Below, one piece after another: positions 38,171 to 46,803 of a DNA stretch of 59,061 nt. The first letter of the stretch is position 1, and each line of letters opens with the position of its first letter. Origin of the DNA: an uncultured Chromatiaceae bacterium (GTDB lineage: Bacteria > Pseudomonadota > Gammaproteobacteria > Tenderiales > Tenderiaceae); the NCBI GenBank assembly GCA_947259785.1, contig CAMYNQ010000004.1, positions 1 through 59,061 on the forward strand, read 5' to 3'. Both the position numbers and the translations under genes were made by a program. The notes under the pieces are model-generated. The model searched no databases and had not been told where the DNA came from. It worked only from the letters and a program-made list of their open reading frames with translations.

Positions 38171-39114
38171 GCTTTCTTCCTACTTTTTTTCCGTTTACGC
38201 GTCTGTGACGCATCCTGAAACAACCACTCCCGCGCCGTCTCGGTAATCGCGGCCACTGCCGGATGAGATATCTTGCGCTCCACGGAAATGGCGTAGAAGT
38301 GGTCGCGCACTTCATCCGTTTGCCCAATGGCATGCACGTCATACTGTTTTTCCACTTCCGCCGCAATGGGCGTAGGTGCGATGAATACACCAACGCCGGC
38401 CCGCCCAAAGGTCTTCATCAGGGCGCTGTCGTCGAACTCACCCACGATTCGAGGATGAATATGTAGCCTGTCAAACCATTTCAGCAGTTGCCCCTGGACC
38501 ACCGTCGCTTCGCCCGGTAGCAACATGGGTTCATCACTGAGGCACTCGGGAAAATCTTTGTTCTTCTTTTTCAACTTGCGTGCCAGCTGGGAAGCTGCAA
38601 AAAATGTAATGCCGCATTCACCCAGCGAGTGATTAAAGCCGCTCACGTTGACACCTGACGGAATAGGGCTGTCAGCGATCACAAGGTCGACGCGGTGTAT
38701 GGCCAGTTGGGCCAGCAGAAAGTCGATGGTGCCCTCACGGCAGACAATACGTACCGACTCCGGCAACTGTAGCGCCGGGGCCAACAAGCGAAAGGCAATC
38801 GACTTCGGCACCACGTCCGCTACGCCCACCTTAAATACCATTGGTCTGCTGTCGGGGAGATTGCGCACCATTTGTTCCAATTCACCCCCCAATGAAAAAA
38901 TCTCGTCGGCATAACTCAAGACCAGTCGACCGGTCTCGGTCAGTTCAAGATTTCGCCCGACCCGAATAAACAGGGCTTCGCCTAGCTGCTCTTCCAGTAG
39001 GCTGAGTTGTCCGCTGACGGTCTGGGGCGTCAGGTGCAGGCGTCCGCAGGCGCGCGCGATGCTACCTTCCTTTGCCACCATCCAGAAATAATGCAGGTGT
39101 TTATAGTTAATCAT
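38167..39114 (-). CDS. nhaR: LysR-family transcriptional activator, NhaR-like
   Basis: MINYKHLHYFWMVAKEGSIARACGRLHLTPQTVSGQLSLLEEQLGEALFIRVGRNLELTETGRLVLSYADEIFSLGGEL. Start at 39114 rather than the 39186 of the ORF track. Confidence 0.9.
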   Translation of the reverse strand: MINYKHLHYFWMVAKEGSIARACGRLHLTPQTVSGQLSLLEEQLGEALFIRVGRNLELTETGRLVLSYADEIFSLGGELEQMVRNLPDSRPMVFKVGVADVVPKSIAFRLLAPALQLPESVRIVCREGTIDFLLAQLAIHRVDLVIADSPIPSGVNVSGFNHSLGECGITFFAASQLARKLKKKNKDFPECLSDEPMLLPGEATVVQGQLLKWFDRLHIHPRIVGEFDDSALMKTFGRAGVGVFIAPTPIAAEVEKQYDVHAIGQTDEVRDHFYAISVERKISHPAVAAITETAREWLFQDASQTRKRKKSRKKA

Positions 39115-39212
39115 TGCTGTGCACTCACTTCGTATAATACGAATAGTGTAGACAGAATATTCGACTTTTACATAACTTAAAATCACTTTATCCTAGTCTG
39201 CGATCGTCACCA
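38993..39212. repeat. direct repeat copy A: 5' end of nhaR plus upstream control region
   Basis: Aligned by eye to 40083..40302 (e.g. atgctaccttcctttgccaccatccagaaataatgcag, cacttcgtataatacgaata, attcgactttt, aaatcacttta.cctagtctg). Confidence 0.85.
39129..39143. promoter_or_regulatory. palindrome TTCGTAT-A-ATACGAA, candidate NhaR/LysR-type binding site (copy A)
   Basis: Perfect 7-bp inverted repeat containing a T-N11-A core, between divergent nhaR and the 39324 gene; same sequence at 40221. Confidence 0.6.
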
Positions 39213-39323
39213 GAAACGAAGCACCAAAGGCAACAGCGCTGCTGAGACTGGCTCAGTTTTTTGTTTGGGGGAAATCGTCTGCACAGCGCCCCTAACGATA
39301 GTATTTACCGCGAGACAACAGAT

Positions 39324-39866
39324 ATGCATGACCAAAAGAACCCCAGTGAACTCACAGCGCAGGACTTTGGGCTTGTAAAATTTCTGCTGGCATCAGCGAC
39401 CTTCTTCTTTATCGGCACAGTCCATGGCGTGCTGCAAATACAACCACCAATACGTGCCTGGCTAGACAGTATTGGCAGCCCTTATGGCGGTCCGGGGCAC
39501 ATGATTGACCCATTGGCCCATGCCCATATCAATGTCGTGGGAGGGGTGGTGTTGTTGTGTATGGCGGTGACGTATTACTTGCTGCCCAGACTTTCCGGTC
39601 TAGCCCTATTTTCGCAGCGATTGGTCAACCACACATTCTGGTGGACCACCCTGGGCATATGCGGTTTCTATAGTACGTTGATGATATTCGGAGTGATCGA
39701 GGGCAATCTGTTGTTACAAGGCAAGCTCGAGGAAATGACAGAGGTTCACCGTATCTACACTCCGATTATTGCGGTGATCTCTACTGTGATGGGTATAGGG
39801 TTCTGGGTGTATTTCACCAATGTACTTTTCACAGCTAAGGCAATTTATAAAGCCAGGCGGACATGA
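39324..39866 (+). CDS. orphan haem-copper oxidase subunit I-like (cbb3/NorB-like N-terminal) membrane protein
   Basis: GTVHGVLQIQP..DPLAHAHINVVGGVVLLCMAVTYYLLPRLSG; about four TM segments; about 180 aa, far shorter than a complete subunit I. Confidence 0.7.
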   Translation: MHDQKNPSELTAQDFGLVKFLLASATFFFIGTVHGVLQIQPPIRAWLDSIGSPYGGPGHMIDPLAHAHINVVGGVVLLCMAVTYYLLPRLSGLALFSQRLVNHTFWWTTLGICGFYSTLMIFGVIEGNLLLQGKLEEMTEVHRIYTPIIAVISTVMGIGFWVYFTNVLFTAKAIYKARRT

Positions 39867-39977
39867 TGAATGGCCCCCCTCTGTATGTTCCAGCCAATGG
39901 GTATCGACAGTCTTAGCTGTACAGGTGGCACGGATTGCATAGTAAATATCTCTTAACAACGATGAGAGGTGTGCAAA

Positions 39978-40055
39978 ATGGGCGATGACTATTGGTGGCT
40001 TATGATTTTTCTGCTCAGTTTTACCATAGCGATCTCTGTAGGACTGGTGATCTAA
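39978..40055 (+). CDS. putative single-TM microprotein, 25 aa (MGDDYWWLMIFLLSFTIAISVGLVI)
   Basis: RBS-like gagagg 7-8 nt upstream of ATG; hydrophobic segment; not in the ORF track because of length. Confidence 0.5.
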   Translation: MGDDYWWLMIFLLSFTIAISVGLVI

Positions 40056-40059
40056 GCAG

Positions 40060-40212
40060 TAAAGTTGGCTCCGCCAACTGCTTTTCCACTAGGCTGAATT
40101 ATCCGCTGATGCTTTGGAGCATTAGATGCAAACGTTCGTAGCTGCGCACAATGCTACCTTCCTTTGCCACCATCCAGAAATAATGCAGCTATTTATAGTT
40201 CATCACCATTGC
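40060..40212 (-). pseudogene. decayed 5' fragment of a second nhaR
   Basis: Reads MNYK*LHYFWMVAKEGSIVRSYERLHLMLQSISG*FSLVEKQLAE versus INYKHLHYFWMVAKEGSIARACGRLHLTPQTVSGQLSLLEEQLGE; two in-frame stops. Confidence 0.85.
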
Positions 40213-40302
40213 GTGTTCACTTCGTATAATACGAATATTCAAGATGAAACATTCGACTTTTCCAGGGTAAAAAATCACTTTACCCTAGTCTGTGACTGTC
40301 AA
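40083..40302. repeat. direct repeat copy B of nhaR 5' end plus control region
   Basis: See copy A. Confidence 0.85.
40221..40235. promoter_or_regulatory. palindrome TTCGTAT-A-ATACGAA (copy B)
   Basis: Identical to 39129..39143, preserved although the adjacent nhaR copy is degenerate. Confidence 0.6.
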
Positions 40303-40325
40303 CGAGCAAAACATTGGAGGTAACG

Positions 40326-40694
40326 ATGCAGATCGACATTCAAGCGCGCAACTTTCCACTCACAGAGGCATTGCGCCGCCATACTGAACGGCGCCTGGGT
40401 TTTGCCCTGAGCGCCAGAGACGGCAACATCCAGCGTGTGCTGGTGCGGCTGTTCGATATCAATGGCCCACGCGGCGGTGCAGACAAATGCTGCCACATCC
40501 AGGTGACACTTCCCCATCATTCAGACGTGGTAATCAAAGATACTGAGGCTGACCTCTACGCCGCCATCGACCGCGCGACAGATCGCGCGGGTCGTACAGT
40601 CGGGCGCCGCCTGACACGTCAGCGCGATAGAGGCCGCGCATGCGGCCTGCCTGATATGAAAGAATCAATCATCGAATCACATGAACCGGTTTAA
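40326..40694 (+). CDS. HPF/RaiA-like ribosome-associated protein
   Basis: MQIDIQARNFPLTEALRRHTERRLGFAL; DLYAAIDRATDRAGRTVGRRL; RBS ggaggt upstream. Confidence 0.8.
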   Translation: MQIDIQARNFPLTEALRRHTERRLGFALSARDGNIQRVLVRLFDINGPRGGADKCCHIQVTLPHHSDVVIKDTEADLYAAIDRATDRAGRTVGRRLTRQRDRGRACGLPDMKESIIESHEPV

Positions 40695-40719
40695 CTGATC
40701 TGAGCGGAGCCAATTCACA

Positions 40720-41391
40720 ATGAATACACCAATGACGAACACTACGGTCCGCACCCAAACGGACGTTCTAGCCACCAACAAGGTGATCCGTAACACCTAT
40801 ACGCTGCTGTCCATGACTCTGTTGTTCAGCGCGCTGACTGCTGGTGTCTCGATGATGTTCAATTTACCCCATCCGGGGATACTATTCACCCTGGGTGGAT
40901 TTTTCGGCCTGTTGTTCCTGACCACAAAATTTCGCAACAGCACCCTGGGGCTCGGCTTTGTTTTCGCCTTGACTGGCTTCATGGGCTATACCCTCGGTCC
41001 GATCCTCAATGCCTATCTGGCTCTGCCCAATGGCGGGCAGGTAGTGATGACCGCCATGGGTGCCACTGGTGCCATCTTCCTCGGTTTGTCGGGCTACGCG
41101 CTTGTCAGCCGCAAGGACTTCAGTTTCATGGGCGGCTTCCTGATGGTGGGTATCCTGGTGGCCTTTGTCGCCGGACTCGGTGCAGTGTTTTTCGAGATGC
41201 CCGGATTATCCCTGGCAGTGTCTTCCATGTTTGTGTTGCTCATGGCGGGGCTGATCCTGTATCAGACCAGTAGCATCATCCATGGTGGCGAGACTAACTA
41301 CATCATGGCGACGGTGACCCTGTTCGTCTCCATCTTTAACCTCTTCACCAGTCTGTTACATCTGTTGGGGGTCATGAATGGCGAAGACTAG
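40720..41391 (+). CDS. Bax inhibitor-1/YccA family membrane protein
   Basis: KVIRNTYTLLSMTLLFSALTAGVSM; seven TM-like segments; LYQTSSIIHGGETNYIMATVTLFVSIFNLFTSLLHLLG. Confidence 0.93.
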   Translation: MNTPMTNTTVRTQTDVLATNKVIRNTYTLLSMTLLFSALTAGVSMMFNLPHPGILFTLGGFFGLLFLTTKFRNSTLGLGFVFALTGFMGYTLGPILNAYLALPNGGQVVMTAMGATGAIFLGLSGYALVSRKDFSFMGGFLMVGILVAFVAGLGAVFFEMPGLSLAVSSMFVLLMAGLILYQTSSIIHGGETNYIMATVTLFVSIFNLFTSLLHLLGVMNGED

Positions 41392-41539
41392 AGGCATAAC
41401 ACAAACCTATCCTGAATATTCAGAAATATTGAAGAAAGAAATCGTTGAGGCTTGCGGTGATCCAGATTGGAGTTGGGTGGCAGCGGCGCAAGAAGTAGAC
41501 TTTATTGGTGTGGATGTTGAAGAAACTAGCGTTTGGTAA
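41378..41539 (+). CDS. small ORF, 53 aa (MAKTRGITQTYPEYSEILKKEIVEACGDPDWSWVAAAQEVDFIGVDVEETSVW)
   Basis: Open frame overlapping the 3' end of the BI-1 gene; below the ORF-track cut-off; no strong RBS. Confidence 0.35.
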   Translation: MAKTRGITQTYPEYSEILKKEIVEACGDPDWSWVAAAQEVDFIGVDVEETSVW

Positions 41540-41588
41540 ACTGTAAAGACCTTGATTTGGAATGTTGTAGCGCCAAATGAGGAGGCAC

Positions 41589-41604
41589 CAACATAAGTAT
41601 GTTG
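41589..41604. repeat. inverted repeat CAACATA-AG-TATGTTG
   Basis: Perfect 7-bp arms. Confidence 0.8.
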
Positions 41605-41611
41605 AGATCAG

Positions 41612-41699
41612 AAAACGGGGTCACCCATTAGCGGCCTCTTGTAAACAAAAAACATACATATCAGCTTAAGCAAGTGTCATTTTACTTTGACCCCGTTTT
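41612..41699. repeat. 88-bp element bounded by 12-bp perfect inverted repeats AAAACGGGGTCA/TGACCCCGTTTT
   Basis: Arms at 41612-41623 and 41688-41699. Confidence 0.75.
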
Positions 41700-41766
41700 T
41701 GCTTTTTGCTTAAGAGATTTAAATAAATGGCCATCCGTTCGATGGCACATAGAGATATTGACGCTT

Positions 41767-41985
41767 ATGAATAAAGAACAATTCAGCCTGGATGGTCATC
41801 CGTTTATCGAGCTCAATAAGCTGCTCAAGATTTTGGGTTGGTGTGGCAGTGGCGGTGAGGCAAAGACCATGATAGCCGATGGTAAGGTGAAGCTCGACGG
41901 CGAGGTGGAGTCGCGCACGCGTTGCAAGATACGAGCAGGGCAGGTTGTAGAGGTTGAAGGCAGCTCGGTTGAGGTTACCGTGTGA
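41767..41985 (+). CDS. RNA-binding S4-domain protein (YbcJ-like)
   Basis: [56 protein letters not shown] at 41767 preferred. Confidence 0.88.
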   Translation: MNKEQFSLDGHPFIELNKLLKILGWCGSGGEAKTMIADGKVKLDGEVESRTRCKIRAGQVVEVEGSSVEVTV

Positions 41986-42656
41986 CAGCAGCATTAATGC
42001 AAGCCGGTTCTGCTTTTCAGTCCAGCGCCCAAACCGTCATCGTGCTCGATTTTGAGACCACCGGTCTCTCCCCGGGGCAGGGTGATCGTGCGATTGAGAT
42101 TGGTGCAGTACGGTTAGAGCGGGGCCTGATTACTGATCGCTTTCAGCGGCTGATGAATCCCGGTCGGCGTATCGATGCTTTTATCGAGCAATACACCGGC
42201 ATCACTAATGCGATGTTGAACAAGGCGGCGCCTTGTGCAGAGGTGATGGATGAATTTGCCGATTTCATTGGTGGTTATGATCTGGTGGCGCATAATGCTT
42301 CATTTGATCAGCGCTTTCTCGATGCTGAGTTGCGGCGTATTCGACGTGATTATTCTGGTGCGTTTGCCTGCTCCATGTTGGCGGCTAGACGTCTCTATCC
42401 AGCGGCACCAAATCATAAACTGGGAACGCTGGTGAAGTATAAAATGCTGCCCAATGATGGCACCTTTCACCGGGCCTTGGCGGACGCGGAGATGACGGCT
42501 CATCTATGGCTGGCCATGCTTGAAGACATTGAGCAGGGCCATGGACTGGCTGATATTGATTTTACACTGATGCAGAAACTGACCAAGGTTTCTAAAGCTT
42601 CGCTGGCAGGATTTTTTGAACGTTGCCAGCGGAGTCAGGGCGGCCACACTATTTAG
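41982..42656 (+). CDS. DnaQ-like 3'-5' exonuclease (DEDDh)
   Basis: [56 protein letters not shown]. Confidence 0.9.
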   Translation: MTAALMQAGSAFQSSAQTVIVLDFETTGLSPGQGDRAIEIGAVRLERGLITDRFQRLMNPGRRIDAFIEQYTGITNAMLNKAAPCAEVMDEFADFIGGYDLVAHNASFDQRFLDAELRRIRRDYSGAFACSMLAARRLYPAAPNHKLGTLVKYKMLPNDGTFHRALADAEMTAHLWLAMLEDIEQGHGLADIDFTLMQKLTKVSKASLAGFFERCQRSQGGHTI

Positions 42657-42704
42657 GCTGCCACTGAATCTGCCTGTTTTCCCGGGTTTATTCGGATTGG
42701 TAAA

Positions 42705-44819
42705 TTAAAGCTCGCTGGCAGTCGCGGTGCTTTGATGTGTAAGTAGATTTTGTTGCTGTGGTTGATGGATTAAGTCAACGAGTATGGCCGCGGCCTCTTT
42801 TAGCTTGATTAGTTTTACTTGTTCCGTGAAGTTGTCATTGTCGTCACTGTTGCTCTCTTCATCCTCCTGGGTATCGCTTATCTCTTCTGGCTCCATGCCC
42901 AGAGATAGACGAAAGCGGTTGATGAGTTCCATGCCTTCAGTTTCTTGTTTTTCTCTTTCTGTCTTGCGCTCGGTTTTGAGCAGCGTGACCGATGTTTTAT
43001 CAATAATTTCTTTACGCATGTCAGCTTGAGCGAGCAGGTATTCAAAGCCGCTGTCTGATTGAACACGTTTTTGGTGCTGTGCTGTTATGGTTTCTAGGTT
43101 GGTGTTAGTGCGATTGTATTGGTTAAAGTTGGCTGCCTTAATTTGCGCCCAGGGGAGGGCGTTTTCTAGTGAACTTTCGCCCTGTTTGCTGTTTTCTTCA
43201 GCAGTGGGAAAGATGATGTCAGGGATAACGCCACGGTTTTGAGTGCTGTCACCGTTGACGCGGAAGAACTGGGCCATGGTTAATTTTAGCTGGCCTAGGG
43301 TGGCACTGCTGTTTTTTACATGGCGGTTTAAGTCCATTACCTGTTGTACGGTGCCTTTGCCAAAGGTGGGTTCGCCTAAAACGGTTGCCCGGCCGTAGTC
43401 TTGCATGGCGCCAGCAAAAATTTCCGATGCGGAGGCGCTAAAGCGGTTAACCAATACGGCCAGTGGGCCGTTGTAGATGATGCTGTCATCGGTGTCTTCG
43501 TTGATTTCTAGTTTGTTGTGGCTGTCGCGCACTTGTACTACAGGGCCTGATTTTATAAACAGGCCGGTAAGTGAAATGGCTTCTGAGAGTGAACCGCCAC
43601 CGTTGCCAGCCAAGTCAATGATGATGCCATCAACCTTTTCTGCTTTTAGTTCTACAAGCAACCTGCGGGTATCACGTGTGGTGCTAACATAATCTTTTTC
43701 GCCACGTCTTGCGGCAGCAAAATCCATATAAAAGGTTGGAATGGTGATTACACCGATACGAGAGCTATGCTCACCGTTTGGAATTTCGATGATTGATTTT
43801 TTGGCTCGTTGCTCTTCTAACTTGATTTTGTCGCGGACGATGGTGACGATTTTGCTTGGTCCATCCAGGCCATTTGCTTTAGGTAACACCTGTAAGCGTA
43901 CAACTGAATCTTTGGGGCCGCGAATAAGGGCGACCACATCATCGATACGCCAGCCGACAACATCTTCAATCTCGCCATCGTTGCCCTGACCAACACCGCT
44001 AATGCGGTCTTCAGGGTGAAGCTGATTGCTCATCTCAGCCGGGCCGCCAGGAACAGTGCTTTTAATAACGGTGTAGTCACTAACAGTTTTTAGTACCGCA
44101 CCGATACCTTCCAGGGAAAGGCTCATGTTGATTTTAAAGTTTTCCGAGGTGCGTGGTGAAAAGTAGGCGGTGTGCGGCTCGATGGTCTTTAGATAGGCGT
44201 TAATGAACATTTCGTAAACGTCTTCTGGTTTGAACTGCTCAGAGCGGGTTTTATAACGCTGGTAGCGCTTGCGCAGGGTCTTGTTTATTTCCTCATCAGT
44301 TTTATTGGCTAAAGACAAACTCAGTACGTCGTTTTTAACGCGTTTGCGCCAGATTTCATCCAGTTCCTTTTTATCTTTGGGCCATGCTGCGTCTGTTCGA
44401 TCGAACAGGTACTGTTCTTCCAGCGTGAAGTCGAAGGGTTGCTCCAGGCGTTCAAGGACATAATCGGCGCGTTCGAGACGACGCTGATTGAAGAGGCGAA
44501 AGATGCTAAAGGCCGGTTCAAGATCGCCTCGGCGCAGGGCGTCGTCCAGAATGGTGTTGTAACGTTTAAACGAGGCGATGTCTTCGCTTGTAAAGATGTT
44601 GCGGTTGGAATCCAGGGATTCAATGTATTGATCCAGAATGGCGCTGGACTGAGCGTCGTCCAGGGAGCTTTCTTTGTAGTGAAGCTGTTTGATGAACTTG
44701 GTCAAAAGAACCGTAGAGAAGCTGTGTTCCGGTAACGGGCTTAGCGGAGCATTAGCGGCGGAGGCAGTTAATGCTGAATACATTAGTAGGGTGAATAGGG
44801 CAATTCGTCTTATGATCAT
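42705..44819 (-). CDS. prc: carboxy-terminal (tail-specific) processing protease
   Basis: Signal peptide, PDZ region, S41 motifs GGSLSEAISLTGLFI, NRFSASASEIFAGAMQDYGRATVLGEPTFGKGTVQQ. Confidence 0.95.
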   Translation of the reverse strand: MIIRRIALFTLLMYSALTASAANAPLSPLPEHSFSTVLLTKFIKQLHYKESSLDDAQSSAILDQYIESLDSNRNIFTSEDIASFKRYNTILDDALRRGDLEPAFSIFRLFNQRRLERADYVLERLEQPFDFTLEEQYLFDRTDAAWPKDKKELDEIWRKRVKNDVLSLSLANKTDEEINKTLRKRYQRYKTRSEQFKPEDVYEMFINAYLKTIEPHTAYFSPRTSENFKINMSLSLEGIGAVLKTVSDYTVIKSTVPGGPAEMSNQLHPEDRISGVGQGNDGEIEDVVGWRIDDVVALIRGPKDSVVRLQVLPKANGLDGPSKIVTIVRDKIKLEEQRAKKSIIEIPNGEHSSRIGVITIPTFYMDFAAARRGEKDYVSTTRDTRRLLVELKAEKVDGIIIDLAGNGGGSLSEAISLTGLFIKSGPVVQVRDSHNKLEINEDTDDSIIYNGPLAVLVNRFSASASEIFAGAMQDYGRATVLGEPTFGKGTVQQVMDLNRHVKNSSATLGQLKLTMAQFFRVNGDSTQNRGVIPDIIFPTAEENSKQGESSLENALPWAQIKAANFNQYNRTNTNLETITAQHQKRVQSDSGFEYLLAQADMRKEIIDKTSVTLLKTERKTEREKQETEGMELINRFRLSLGMEPEEISDTQEDEESNSDDNDNFTEQVKLIKLKEAAAILVDLIHQPQQQNLLTHQSTATASEL

Positions 44820-44944
44820 AGTCAGAGTTAATTCAGTGGCTGGTGTGGAGTGTGTGGATAATCATGTATTGGCCTGTTTTACTTGATTTTCAAGTGGGAC
44901 GAGAAAAATACATGCCGCCATATCATTATTTGAATTGAACATTA

Positions 44945-46741
44945 TTAAATGTTCTCGGAGACTCTTGTTACATCCACATATACCACCAGCCGCTGGCCAG
45001 GTTGGATGTATTTTCCCCTGGTGTCGCGGGGATTCCACTTTTTCAGTTTGCTGATGCTGACATTGAAGCGTTGTGAGATGCGTGCCAGTGAGTCGCCATT
45101 GCGAACTTTGTAATTGATCTTGCGGGTCATGGCCTTGGCCATGGGGTTGCCGACGGGAGCGTTGGCAGTGGCGTTCTTGGCTTTGCTCCAGATCACCAGT
45201 TTTTGCCCTGGTCGCAAGGTGTCGCGCGGTGCCATGCCATTCCATGAAGCCAGTGTGCGTACTGATACTTTGTGCGCCTTGGCGATATCCCAGAGGGTGT
45301 CGCCGTTGCTAACGGTGTGTTTGATCTTGTTGCCGTTGCGGTTGATGTTTTGTTTGCTCTGCAGGCGTTGCTCTTCGCTCAGGGCATAGCTGTTAAGGGA
45401 CTGGCTGGCTGCTGGGATGATCAAATAATTGCCGGCACGGATGATATTGCCGCGCAGCTGGTTGGCTGCTTGAATGGTTTTGACCGTGGTTTTGTATTGC
45501 TGTGCGATTTCCCCCAGGGACTGGCCATTCTTGATGCGATGACGTACCCATTTAACCCGTTGCTGTTTTGGCAACTGGGCCAGCTTTTCTTTGAAGCCAT
45601 CGGCTTTTTCAATTGGTAATAACAGATTATGCGGGCCATCTGGCGATGTTGCCCAGCGGTTATAGGCCGGATTGAGGGTATACAGCTGTTCCAGCGATAG
45701 CTCGGCCATGTCGGCAGCGATGGCTAGATCTAGTTGTGAGCCGATGTTGACCTCGGCCAGATGTGGGCTGTTATCGATTGTTTTCAGGCTGACGCCGTGT
45801 TGTTCAGGGTTAGCGACAATGCTGGAGATAGCTAGCAGCTTGGGTACGTAGCCTTGTGTTTCGCGCGGTAGTTTCAGATCCCAGAATGTGGTGCCCTTAC
45901 CACGTTTTTTGTTTTTGCGGATTGCCTTAGAGACTGTGCCTTCACCTGAGTTGTAGGCCGCCAGTGCCAGCAGCCAGTCACCATCAAAGCGTTTGTTGAG
46001 GATTTCAAGGTAATCCAGTGCCGCAGTGGTGGAGGCCTTGATGTCGCGACGACCGTCGTACCACCAGTCAATCTTGAGGCCAAAACGGCGCGCTGTGCCA
46101 GGGATGAATTGCCAGATGCCGGCAGCTCGGCCATGGGAATAGGCAAATGGTTGAAAGGCGCTTTCCACCACCGGCAGCAGGGCCAGCTCCATGGGCATGC
46201 CACGGGCCTCGATCTGTTCGACGATGTGATAGAAGTAGGGGTCAGCACGGCCAAAGGTGCGATCCAGGTATGTTTGGTGTTTGGAATACCAATTCCGGTC
46301 GCTTTTTACGCGGGCGTGATCCATGTCCTGTAGTCGAAAGCCTGAGCGAACCCGCTGCCAGATATCGGTAGGTGCCTGCGGTTCGCTTGCGACGATAGTC
46401 GTCTCTGCTGTGTTTTCAATCTCGCTGTCAGTGACAGTTGTCGTGTCGCTTTCAATTAGGTCGTTTGCGGTGTCGATGTCTGTTAGGTCTTGCTCTGCTG
46501 TGGCTGCGGCAAGGGATTCTTCCAATAGCACCAGTTCGCCGCTCTGATCGATGGCGTTTTCACGTGCAGCGGTGACTGAGCTGAAATCTTCTATGGCTTC
46601 AGCGGTGGCCGCAACCATGCTGTCGTCATCATGGGTGTTAAGCTCGGCGGGCTGCTGGGTCTGGGTAGCGGCGCAGCCGATTAACAGAAGGATCAAAGCG
46701 GAGGGCAGGATCTTGTAGCCGAGGCGCAGTGTGTGGGTCTT
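44945..46741 (-). CDS. mltD: membrane-bound lytic murein transglycosylase D with LysM repeats
   Basis: Lipobox ALILLLIGCAA; LPVVESAFQPFAYSHGRAAGIWQFIPGTARRFGL; three C-terminal LysM-like repeats (NGQSLGEIAQQYKTTVKTIQAANQL, NGDTLWDIAKAHKVSVRTLASWNGM, NGDSLARISQRFNVSISKLKKWNP). Confidence 0.94.
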   Translation of the reverse strand, partial: KTHTLRLGYKILPSALILLLIGCAATQTQQPAELNTHDDDSMVAATAEAIEDFSSVTAARENAIDQSGELVLLEESLAAATAEQDLTDIDTANDLIESDTTTVTDSEIENTAETTIVASEPQAPTDIWQRVRSGFRLQDMDHARVKSDRNWYSKHQTYLDRTFGRADPYFYHIVEQIEARGMPMELALLPVVESAFQPFAYSHGRAAGIWQFIPGTARRFGLKIDWWYDGRRDIKASTTAALDYLEILNKRFDGDWLLALAAYNSGEGTVSKAIRKNKKRGKGTTFWDLKLPRETQGYVPKLLAISSIVANPEQHGVSLKTIDNSPHLAEVNIGSQLDLAIAADMAELSLEQLYTLNPAYNRWATSPDGPHNLLLPIEKADGFKEKLAQLPKQQRVKWVRHRIKNGQSLGEIAQQYKTTVKTIQAANQLRGNIIRAGNYLIIPAASQSLNSYALSEEQRLQSKQNINRNGNKIKHTVSNGDTLWDIAKAHKVSVRTLASWNGMAPRDTLRPGQKLVIWSKAKNATANAPVGNPMAKAMTRKINYKVRNGDSLARISQRFNVSISKLKKWNPRDTRGKYIQPGQRLVVYVDVTRVSENI

Positions 46742-46803
46742 CATTGATTGTACTTCCATGTAACTGCCATTATTTTCACCATAGTATACCGGCCCTATCT
46801 TAA

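Noticed and set aside
41612-41699. Inverted-repeat element considered as an integron attC site
   Set aside because: No convincing RYYYAAC/GTTRRRY core sites with the expected unpaired bases, and no integrase or cassette array nearby.
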